A stretch of 64,000 nucleotides of DNA from Oenanthe sinensis (taxonomy: Eukaryota; Streptophyta; Magnoliopsida; Apiales; Apiaceae). The translations under genes were made by a program, and so were the position numbers. Of this stretch, positions 52,403-61,514 are shown one piece after another (the stretch's first letter is position 1; each line of letters opens with the position of its first letter). A model generated the notes under the pieces. That model saw nothing but the letters and a program-made list of their open reading frames with translations, ran no database searches and was not told where the DNA came from. The stretch is from the NCBI GenBank assembly GCA_028671895.1, contig CM053810.1, positions 59,025,501-59,089,500 on the forward strand. Reading direction: 5' to 3'.

Positions 52403-52433
52403 CCCGTGTGCGTAGCACGGGCATATTCCCTAG
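52403..52433 (+). other. Helitron 3' terminus: hairpin and CTAG
   Basis: Six-base stem CCCGTG/CACGGG with a seven-base loop, then CATATTCC and CTAG. It marks the end of rolling-circle transfer in Helitrons. Confidence 0.88.
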
Positions 52434-52790
52434 TATAATTAATAATCTTTACTGCAGGGTAATCATCAAATTTTACTTGAATTGAGCAACCACAAGTTCA
52501 TCCGGTAAAATACACATCTCAACCCGGGATCTTTCGCAAATCTCTCAGATGACCATCCAACCTTTTCCGGTTTTCACAATATCACCTTATGAATAGATAA
52601 GTTTTAACAGCTACGCATGTAAATGACAAAACTACAAGTAGCTAAGAGCGTGGGTGTTTGAAAGTGGAGTGCTTAGCAACACAATTTTGAAGCCCCAAGT
52701 AGTTAATAATGTTTCCAAAATTTAAGTGGTCATACAGAAAATTATTAAAACTCAGTGCTCGAGTGATTTCATTTGTCTTTTAATTGAAAA
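52434..52790. repeat. Duplicate of the TIC110-fragment intron
   Basis: About 85-90 percent similar by eye to 60922-61345, sharing CTGCAGGGTAATCATCAAAT and CCTTTTCCGGTTTTCACAA. The right-hand copy has about 60 extra bases at 60990-61055. The segment corresponds to the intron between the two TIC110-like exons, but the exons are absent here. Confidence 0.9.
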
Positions 52791-52839
52791 TGATGAGGCT
52801 TCATAATTTCATTTGTCTTTTAATTCGATATTTGAACAA

Positions 52840-53745
52840 GTATTTTGTGCTCGCATGCGAGTTGATTTTATGGATTGCGAGCACCGACCATGCCTCGCGT
52901 TTGTAATGACTCAATTCATTTCCAATGCTTTAAATTTTTCAATCTTCCTTCTGCTCGCATCCCTTTATTTTATGGATGCTTTAATACTCTGCTCGCGTCG
53001 CATGTTGCATCTCCATGCTGCATGTTTCTTTTGATTTTGCACAACTATTTTGTGGTCGCTTTGATGACCTCGCATCACTTAGCTTTTCTTCGCATGCTTT
53101 TATCGTTTTTCTGCATATTACAACTGTTCTCGGTTCACCTTGGTTCGCCTGTTTATGGCCTCGCATCACTTTGGCCTCGCATGGGGCCCCGATTCGCATG
53201 CATTATAACCGAATGGTCTCGCACCGATGCTGGTTTGAGCTCGTTCCAAAAGGGCCCGTGGTTGTGGCCTCGCATCGCCTATTTAGGTGGTGATGCAGGC
53301 CCTATGTTGCATTGCTTGGCTGACCGATAGGCCTCGCCTGGCTTTGTAATTTCTGGTCACACTATTGTCATATCTTGGCCCTAACTTCATGAACTTTGAA
53401 ATATCATAGCCATTTCTGATCGCTTGGAGGGATTGCATTGTTTCATTGATTAACAGGTTTCCTTGTTTTTCATGTTTACAAAATGGTCAACTGCTTCCAA
53501 GTTGCTATTCCTGAGCTCATTTCTATTTGCTCATTTAGATTTGGCTTCGCATGAGGGGGCAGTTCGAGTTTCTTCGAAAAGAAATGGCCTCGTCTTCGTG
53601 CTAGCCTGTGATTCGCTGTAACGGGGCTCGTGGCTTTGACCTCGCGTCGCTGACACCACGTCACATCGCTTGGCTGGCCGTTAGGCCTCACCTAGTTTGC
53701 GTGTTTTGGCCACACATTATCATAGCCTGGCCCTAACTGCATGAA
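52840..53745. repeat. CTCGCAT-rich degenerate repeat, unclassified
   Basis: A GC-richer island of about 900 bases with more than ten copies of CTCGCAT, CTCGCGT or TTCGCATG words. Two larger units are similar: CGCTTGGCTGACCGATAGGC at about 53312 and CGCTTGGCTGGCCGTTAGGC at about 53668, both followed by a TGGCCCTAACT...CATGAACTTT phrase. Several overlapping open frames exist on both strands, as expected from base composition, and none looks like a protein family. Possibly retroelement-derived. Confidence 0.6.
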
Positions 53746-54407
53746 CTTTCACGAATATTGATACACATCACACAAAATTTGAAAGAAAATCATGCATATT
53801 TCTTAAATAATTGAAGAATATAGGGCCAATAGAGTCATTATATCAGCTTGAAGATGTGTTTATATAACATTACCACTCCCGAGACTTAAGATGATTTATT
53901 CCTTCGAATCTAGAAACAAATAATATTGCCAGTTACATGGACAGCTAAGGTAAATACTTCTTAAGGTGTTCCGCATTTCATGACAGCTTCGTTTCAGAGC
54001 TTGAATATTGAAAAGCAGAATTAGAATTTAAAATTTGGGTAGCTTAGTATATCTTGATACAAGTAGCTATGAAACAATGAGTATAGTAAGGACATGTGGT
54101 ATATATACTGTATATGCTCTAATATAATATAGGAGATGAGAAAAAAGGCTGACTTGACAGGTGGATGGATCCGTTATTCAGAAAAAGGCTGACCTGTTGC
54201 GAGAGCAGGAACATGAAAAAGATGATGATTATAATATTAAAATTTGTAGAGGATGTTTTCACAAAAAAAAAAAAAATTGTAAAGGATGTAGCAAATTTAG
54301 GTACTGCTATATAATCTTGGCCATAATAAGAGTTTTATAGTCATAGTTGGCATTTTTCTCCTAACTGTATTAATTGTAACTTTTAACTTTTGATCCCACT
54401 ATTATGA
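53746..54407. other. Spacer
   Basis: AT-rich, with an A-run at about 54265. Nothing recognised. Confidence 0.5.
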
Positions 54408-54630
54408 GGGTGTTTGGCTAAAAAAAATTTCCGGACCCTTATTTCCGGAAAAAAGTAGGTATGTATGTACTTTTTCTGAAAATAAGTAACTTATTTTTTA
54501 GTTTTAAGATGATATTTGGTTTTAAAATTCTAAAATAAATATTTATCTTTAAAAAAATATGAAAATATGTAAAAAAATAAAAATAAAATAAGTAGCTTAT
54601 TTTAAATTTAAAGAACCCCAAACAGCCCCT
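54408..54630 (-). mobile_element. MITE, second member, inverted relative to 12321-12545
   Basis: Begins GGGTGTTTGG and ends CCAAACAGCCCC. Its reverse complement follows the copy at 12321-12545 through shared phrases such as AAAGATAAATATTTATTTTA and CATACCTACTTTTT. No coding capacity. Confidence 0.82.
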
Positions 54631-55215
54631 ATGCTAGAGTAAAAGCCCGTAGTACGGAATTTGCAAACAATCGTAAAATTAAATGCATTTTGATTGTATT
54701 ATTTATTTTAGTTAAGTTATTATTATTTTTTAAACCAGTTATTATTTATTTTTAAAATTTTAGTTTTAAACGCATCTATATATTTTCATTAAAATATTTA
54801 TTGACAGATATAAAATTCATATTGAATTTATACATATTAATTTAATATTTAAAATATAATTAATAAATCATACATATTATACATCTATACCTATGCATGA
54901 TTGTACATTTTAATGTTGATTTTCTGACTAATTTTTTTTTACAATTTAATTTATATATTATAAAACATTTTCCTTTACAAATGTTCTAATTTGTCCCAAA
55001 TGATGTGACATGTGTGATGTATCAATTTGAAAAGTTTAATTGGTGAGATTTGTGTGAATACATTGACGTTCATTACATTAAATAAAATTACAATCAATTA
55101 CAATCTGTCATGTGACATTTGAGAAATATTTTTGTACTCAATTTTGTACGCCTCACATTACTCAATATCTTATTCTTAAATATAATTTTCTAAACTTATT
55201 TATTTAAGAGAAAAA

Positions 55216-55381
55216 GGAACCTAAGATACATCTTAGGTAATTTCCTGAGATCCTAGTACAAAATAATAGTATATTAGTAAAATTATAAATGAATCCAGAT
55301 TTTACAAAAATACATCTACCATGTTTGCATATAAAATCATATCTATCTTAGGTAACTTACCTAAGATATATTTTAGCCTCC
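55216..55381. mobile_element. Short MITE with CTTAGGTAA-type ends
   Basis: About 166 bases; left end GGAACCTAAGATACATCTTA, right end TACCTAAGATATATTTTAGC and CTCC, which are imperfect inverted copies. A related copy lacking the left end lies 230 bases to the right. Confidence 0.7.
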
Positions 55382-55608
55382 TTAATCTCTTTATTTAATT
55401 GTACAAATCATAATTAATTGCTTATTATATGTTGTCTAGTTACATATAACGATATCTCGTGAATATTTTTTTTTGCACCAACAAACTTTTGTAGGTTTGT
55501 TTTTATCATAGTTACGACCTCTCGATAATATCCATTTTCCCACAGCCGCAAACGCAATGTATGTCTAAGATTATATATCATGAGATTACTCGTTTGATGT
55601 CCAATAAT

Positions 55609-55747
55609 GACATAAGATCTTAGTACAAAATGATAGAATATTAATAAAATTTTAAATGAATCCTGATTTTACAAAATGCCCCTGCCATGTTTGCATATAC
55701 AATCCTATATATCTTAAGTATCTTATCTAAAATATATCTTAGGCTCC
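55609..55747. mobile_element. Left-truncated copy of the preceding MITE
   Basis: Shares TTAGTACAAAATGATAG, AAATGAATCCTGATTTTACA and the right end ATATATCTTAGGCTCCC with the element at 55216-55381, but the left inverted end is missing. Confidence 0.65.
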
Positions 55748-56165
55748 CTAATCCCTTTTTTTAAACCAAAATTTTAAAATAATGGTACGTAATGTAATTA
55801 TACAAAATACAAGGGTCCGAACAACTGGGTGGAACAGATGAAAGATGAATTTAAATATCTATTTAAAATCCATTTTTTATATAAAAATATATATTTAATA
55901 CAAAGACATACATACACATAGATATAATCATATTCAAGTAAATTCATATTACTTTAACTAATAATTTAATCAATATATCTATACACCGTAATAGTTTATT
56001 TTCAAAATGTATCATCTAAAATTCAAGTATTTTCGCTTCTTACAATTTGACTAATAAATTGTAATATTTTGTAATTTTATATAATTTATATTCTCCTATT
56101 TTATTTATTTTTATCTATTTCTAAAATAAATATACATTGAAATCATATCATTTAATATAGTATTA

Positions 56166-56426
56166 CTCACTTCGTCCTTGATTAGATGTCCATTTTGACT
56201 TTTTGCGTGTAAATTGACTAATTTTTTACTACAAATTAAAAATTATGTTTTTATAATTTTTAAAAGCTAAAACATATATTTTTAAAGTAGATTATATATA
56301 TTTTTTAACGATATAAAATTTTAACTTTTTTCAATTATATATTAGTTTTAAATTGTGGTCAAAGATTAGTAAATTTGAACGTACTGAAAATAAAGTGCAC
56401 ATTTAAATAAATAGGGATGGAGGGAA
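56166..56426. mobile_element. Stowaway-like MITE
   Basis: About 260 bases with ends CTCACTTCGTCCTTGATTAG and, inverted, TTCCCTCCATCCCTATTTAT, flanked by TA (56164-56165 and 56427-56428). It belongs to the Tc1/mariner-derived class. Confidence 0.72.
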
Positions 56427-58308
56427 TATTATTTTAGTGTTAATATCATAATTATAACTCAATTCCATATTTTATTCAAATATTTAACATATTTAAAACC
56501 TAAATTTGTTATAATTTTTTCAAAAATTCATTTAATTTGTACTAATAAAAAAAATAGAACTTAACTATATGAACATCATTTCTCATATTCAAAAAATTAT
56601 TAATAAATAACTTATATACGATGCATTTTTAATATGAAAAATTAATATATGATAAAATTTTGATTTTTTGTGTATTAAAACTTTTGAAAAAAAACAAAAA
56701 TCCAAGTAAAACAGACGGTTGCAACAATAACTATTTCACATGTTGGTTCGATACCCAAAGATAACATAATTATATTTTTTTAGTAAAAATTTCAAAATAA
56801 TAGTCATTTCACAACTAATAAAATACTAAATTTTACTCTTGTGTCATCATTTAATATATAGTAATACATAGATTGCTCAATAGATCTTATGAGGTTCAAG
56901 ACCCCAAAAAAGAGATGTATTTGGTAGCCAGACATTCTAAAAACAGTTATCAACTAATGTTCTTAAAATTTACAATTGAAATGGTATTAGAAGAAACCTT
57001 CAATATTCAGAAGATCAAAATTGCAGGAGGTTAGAAAACAGAATCACGTAATGGTTTGTTTCGAACATGGATTTAATTTGAAATTTTGGATTTGATTAAA
57101 TAATTTATTTGGCTAATTATAAGAATTTGGATTTGTATTTCATTTAAATTTCAAAAAATTCAAATATTAGTACAAATCTGAGAATTTGAAATAACAACTC
57201 AAATCTTGTCATTTGAAATTCACCATTTAAAGTTAAATCAAAATTCTCAAATACAATCTCATATTATTAAGAAAATGAACATGCCATACACTTTAATTTT
57301 TGTTTCTTTCGACTTCCAAATTTTAGCACAAAAGCATTATACATATACTACATTATACATATATACTAAACAATTTTTCTCTTGCAAAAAAAAAAATTAG
57401 ACAAACACATTGTTGTTAGCACAATTATAAAAATATAATATTTAAAAATAATAAGGTAATTTTTATCTCAATTTTAGTAGTCAAAATGAATAGATACTAA
57501 ATATTAGGGAATGAAGTGCATGTTTAAGACTTATTTCTGTATGTATGTCATAGCTTCAGACCGAGGCACTTTAGTCCTGGAGTTCTTAAATTATTATATT
57601 AAATTAAATAGAGTGTTTAGTACATGTATAATGCTAGGATAAAGAGAAATTATTAGGATAAAGAGAAAGGTTCTTAAAAATAAGGAAGAGAGTGTCTTAC
57701 TGGTTTAAGTACTTTTTTCGTCAACTTCCTTAAAATTTAATTTAGGACACTATTTAGGGAAATTTTTGGACTTACTCTTATTCCGGGCTATAATGTATAA
57801 TATAATAAATAAAATGCTCAAAATGGTACATGTTTATACTTCAATTATCTGAAATAGCATATTCCAATAATAGGACTTTTTTTTAATCCAATAATAGGAC
57901 TTTGCCTAGCACATTCCTAATGGGAGTATGCGTTACTCACTTACCCTGAAATGCCAGTGAATCTCACGTTTTTATTACATGAAGTTGCGTTTACAATGAT
58001 AACGTAAGTTCTGCTCCCGTTTCAACTGAGAACGCTGATGATCTATGCGTGTTGACCTACTAACGTTGATTTTATATGCGTTTTTGATAAAGGCGCTTAA
58101 TATACTTGTGTTTTGTCAGCTGTGTTTTCATGTAAAGCAGGTTAACACACCTAGCACTGTCGTTTGAATACTAACGCATTTGAAAAATACAGTATGTGTT
58201 GTGTCATTTAGGGTCTCATTTTCTGGGTTATATTGGGTTACTTAGAATAAAATGTATGACAAATTGCCCTAATTATAAATGATTAATAAAGAACTGCATA
58301 AGCCTATA

Positions 58309-58758
58309 TCTATAATATATTATTAAAGCCGAAACGTTAAAAATTTGGTGAACCGGATAGTTATTATTGGACTTAATTTTTAAAAATTAATCTCCTAACG
58401 AATACACATATCTAAATAAAACACACAAATATTATTTTATTAAACATTAATCTCCTGACTAAAACACATTTCAAATTAATCTCTTAAGTAATACATATCT
58501 CTAAACAAAACATTAAAACATATCTCACATTAATCTTCTAACTAATACACATCTCTAAATAAAACAAACAAAAATTATGTTATTAAAATACAAATACAAA
58601 AGTATATGAATTTTTTTATAAAAATTTATACATATAATATTAAATAAAGCTTAAATTATTATTATAATTTTTTTAATATAAATCATATAAAAAAATTAAA
58701 ATAAAAATTATTTAAAATATTAAAATAAGATCCATGTATCGCACGGAATATAAGTTAG
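58309..58758 (+). mobile_element. Helitron-like element, third family member
   Basis: Begins TCTATAATATATTATTAAAG after an A and ends CCATGTATCGCACGG (a worn hairpin), AATATAAG and TTAG followed by T. The hairpin is better kept here than in the other two members at 12589 and 34615. Confidence 0.7.
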
Positions 58759-59300
58759 TATATATTATAGATGTATAAATAAATAAATAAGAATAATGGT
58801 ATTTTTCCTAAGATCATAACAAATACATATAAATAAATAAATCTAGTTATTCTTTATTAAATATTTATTTACCATTTATTTTACTTTCTTCATAAATTAG
58901 GAAAGTGATTAATACAATACACTCAAATCAATCCGTACCTAAGGAAATTTTCCAAAAATCTACATTAGGATTCTTTTTCTTTAAATTAATATATAGTATA
59001 GATAAAGATAAAATAATTTGACCCGATTTTGAATTTAATTTGTATGAATTTGGATCCGCATCGGATTTGGTAATTGAATGTGTTATTTAAGCTCAGCCCA
59101 ATGAGTATCGGCCCAATGTGTGATGTAATTTAAATACGACTCTCTGCCAAAATAAAAAAACACTAGGTTCGGTTACCAGAGCTAACCTATGGGGAGCAGC
59201 GAGAGACGACAACTTTCGATGATATCATAAAGATCGATCTGAGACAGAATAGATATATCATATAAGTTACTCCTCCATATTTGAAGTTGTATATATTTAT
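58759..59300. other. 5' flank of the F-box gene
   Basis: AT-rich promoter region. From about 59005 it is homologous to about 46470-46570. A GC-richer part, 59090-59240, is absent from the other copy. No certain TATA box. Confidence 0.5.
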
Positions 59301-60158
59301 ATGTCTAAGCAAGATCCAAGGAAGATGGAAGACTATGGTGTTGACAATAAAACGCTTGGGAATAGGAAGATTAAGAAAAGGTACAAGGTTTCGAAAGAAG
59401 AGGTTGAGGAGGAGGAGGAGCAGCATGAGGATACTATAATGATTGAATCTCCCCCGTGGTCTGATCTTCACACGTCTTTATTAGATGAAATCGTAGGCAA
59501 ACTCTGTTATGTTGATCAGGTTGTTTTCCATGCCGTTTGCAAGAGCTGGCATGCTGCTCAATATAAAACCACACTCGCAGATGTCGTGGAATGGGCTGTA
59601 AGTGTTTGGCGACCTTCACTTGACATGTTTCAATGCCAACTCTATGCAAACCCTATTAACTATCCTAACCCGATTCCAGTTCAAAAAATATACTTGGATC
59701 AGTTTGTTAGTTCGTATCCTTTGTGCTTTGATACGGACATGCATATTACTAGCAAGTATGGTTGGTTACTATTTAATATACCCACAAGGGACTATACCGC
59801 CACCACTTTCTTGTTTTATTCTCCTTTGACAAAACGAGTTGTGGTACTCCCTCAGTTAACCCATTCCAGGGGCGCCAATTGTGAGCTGACTACTGCTTCT
59901 TCTGCACACCCTGATTCTCCAGATTTTATCTTCTTTGTTTTGAAACGTTCCGACATAGATACCATGAACACGTATTGCCATGGAGATGGAGAATGGAATA
60001 CAAAGCAACTTGATGTTTACTACTTAGAGGGTGGTAAACTGCCTAGTGGCTTCATCCATAATCCTGGTAGTAGGATTTTGGGGGATGACATGTGTGTTCA
60101 TAATGGAAGAACCTTTTGGTTTCAACCACCTGCTAGTATTGTGACCACGAAACAATAA
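59301..60158 (+). CDS. F-box protein, KIB/DUF295 type, C-terminally truncated
   Basis: A single-exon frame of 285 aa. After an acidic and basic leader (KKRYKVSKEEVEEEEE) an F-box lies at residues 51-87 (PPWSDLHTSLLDEI, then VCKSWHAA), the part that binds SKP1 in SCF ubiquitin ligases. The rest resembles the beta-propeller of KIB/DUF295 F-box proteins: YGWLLFN, FLFYSPLTKRVVVLP and DDMCVHNGRTFW. Such proteins are usually 350-400 aa. Here TAA at 60156 ends the frame early, and family-like sequence continues beyond it in decayed form. An alternative start is ATG 59325. It may make a shortened protein or be a young pseudogene. A 5' fragment of a duplicate lies at 46575. Confidence 0.8.
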   Translation: MSKQDPRKMEDYGVDNKTLGNRKIKKRYKVSKEEVEEEEEQHEDTIMIESPPWSDLHTSLLDEIVGKLCYVDQVVFHAVCKSWHAAQYKTTLADVVEWAVSVWRPSLDMFQCQLYANPINYPNPIPVQKIYLDQFVSSYPLCFDTDMHITSKYGWLLFNIPTRDYTATTFLFYSPLTKRVVVLPQLTHSRGANCELTTASSAHPDSPDFIFFVLKRSDIDTMNTYCHGDGEWNTKQLDVYYLEGGKLPSGFIHNPGSRILGDDMCVHNGRTFWFQPPASIVTTKQ

Positions 60159-60421
60159 GGAGGTTCATTCTATGAGTCAGCAATTAATATTAAAGCTGGG
60201 ATCAACTAGTGGATGTGGCATGCATGGGAAAAAGAGTGCAGTCCGAGTTGGTGATTACCTCGACAGGAGTCGAGAAAACAAAGTGGACAAGACCATAGAA
60301 TGTGGCAGAGGTGTACAAGTGTGCAAAGGGAGGTGGCCGTATAGTCAACATAAAAGGAGTAATGGAGATTTATGCTCTTAATGTAATCATTAAAAGTTTT
60401 TGTAATGAAAGACTCACGTAA
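60159..60421 (+). pseudogene. Decayed 3' end of the F-box gene
   Basis: In the same frame after the stop, GGSFYESAINIKAGIN can be read, interrupted by two further stops. Then the frame shifts and VAEVYKCAKGGGRIVNIKG is seen, ending with TAA at 60419-60421. This looks like the C-terminal propeller of the same F-box family with several disabling changes. The placement is from general resemblance. Confidence 0.5.
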
Positions 60422-60731
60422 GTTTTGGTGTTTTCTAATGTGATTGGCGGTTTGGCCTGTTTAGCTCTAATTGTCAATTACACACTCACTTGTGAGTTGT
60501 GATGTGTCTGATTCAGGCAGCAGAACAAAACTAGCTTATACAATTGTTGGTAAAGAAAATTTTGGTGTTTTCTGCTAGGGAAAAAAATTAGTATCTGTGG
60601 TATACTTCTTAGATGGATCTGTCACAGGTTCAGTTTGTTCACCAGATATGTGAACATATGCCATGCCTAAACTACCGCAAAAGCTTCATTCAAGTTGTGT
60701 GAAGCTTCAGTTAAGCTTGTTTTTGTGTAAA
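60422..60731. other. Short spacer
   Basis: Between the F-box gene and the convergent TIC110-like fragment. Nothing recognised. Confidence 0.5.
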
Positions 60732-61514
60732 TCAGACTAGATTTTGTTGATCATCTGCATCATATCCGTCGACTCTTGAAGCAAATGCATCCATCACAAC
60801 CTAAAAGAACAACTGATTTTTCAATAAACTCGCACTTCATATGTAGTTCATATAGTTAAAAAGTGTGCCCAACTCCCCGATCCAGGTCAAGACAAACAAC
60901 TATGTCTGCTTAAAAATTATCTATAACTAATAATTTTTACTGCAGGGTAATCATCAAATTTTACTTAAATTGAGCAACCACAAGTTCATCCTGTAGTCTT
61001 CATATGCACGCTTAATCACTTGAAGTTTACTCTGTCCTATATAATTCCTAAGCTTTAAAATACACATATCAACCCGGGATCTTTCACAAATCTCTCGGGT
61101 GACCATCCAGCCTTTTCCGGTTTTCACAAATCACAATATCACCTTATGAATAGATAAGTTTTAACAGCTACACATGTAAATGACAAAACAAGTAGTTAAG
61201 AGCTTGGGTGTTTGAAAGTCAAGTGCTTAGCAATACAATTTTGAAGTCCCAAGTAGTTAATAATGTTTCCAAAAATTAAGTGGTCATACAGAAAATTATT
61301 AAAACCCAAAGTGCACGAGTGATATTTAACCCAAAAAGAAAATGATGCAGAGTAGTTACCTTTTCAAATAAACTGCTGTATACATCTGCATGAATGGCTT
61401 CCACGGTTTCTCTAGGGATACAGAGGATTATCTGAGTCTGTTCCAATGACTTGACATCCTCGTCAGACAACGCTCCATTAGATACAGCCTGATTCAGTTT
61501 TCCTCGGTAAATTT
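60732..61514 (-). pseudogene. TIC110-like fragment, two exons
   Basis: On the minus strand, exon 61360-61514 encodes IYRGKLNQAV, LSDEDVKSLEQ, ILCIPRETVEAIHAD and SLFEK. It is joined through a GT-AG intron to 60732-60800, VVMDAFASRVDGYDADDQQN, then a TGA stop. This resembles a middle region of TIC110, the plastid inner-envelope import protein of about 1,000 aa. The exons before and after are not found nearby, and the stop comes where the family continues, so this is a fragment, not a gene. The intron is duplicated at 52434-52790. Confidence 0.75.

Larger units (their letters stand above)
46671..52433 (+). mobile_element. Non-autonomous Helitron, 5.76 kb
   Basis: The 3' end is textbook: a hairpin with stem CCCGTG (52403-52408) and CACGGG (52416-52421), eight bases, then CTAG at 52430-52433 followed by T. 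The base after CTAG is exactly where homology with the duplicated locus at 60922 begins, which fixes this end. The 5' end is placed at TCTATATATTC following an A, just past the last homology to the F-box gene; this end is inferred. No Rep/helicase protein is visible, so it needs a partner element. Inside are repeated blocks with GC-rich anchors, a MITE, a palindrome, an (AT)n run and possible captured exons. Confidence 0.8.
54631..58308. other. Gene-free AT-rich spacer with MITEs
   Basis: No gene was recognised in 3.7 kb. MITEs at 55216-55381, 55609-55747 and 56166-56426 are listed separately. The stretch 57840-58260 is less AT-rich and shows a short direct repeat (CCAATAATAGGACTTT, twice within 40 bases at 57863-57904). 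Confidence 0.55.

Noticed and set aside
52813..53330. Coding frames in the CTCGCAT-rich island
   Set aside because: Overlapping frames on both strands, no family resemblance and no codon pattern; explained by repeated words.
60172..60381. Separate small gene (69 codons) after the F-box gene
   Set aside because: It is an overlapping frame of the decayed F-box 3' end; the resemblance to the family lies in the other frames.
60732..61514. Functional TIC110 gene at the right end of the window
   Set aside because: Only two middle exons are found, with a stop after the second and no other exons on either side.
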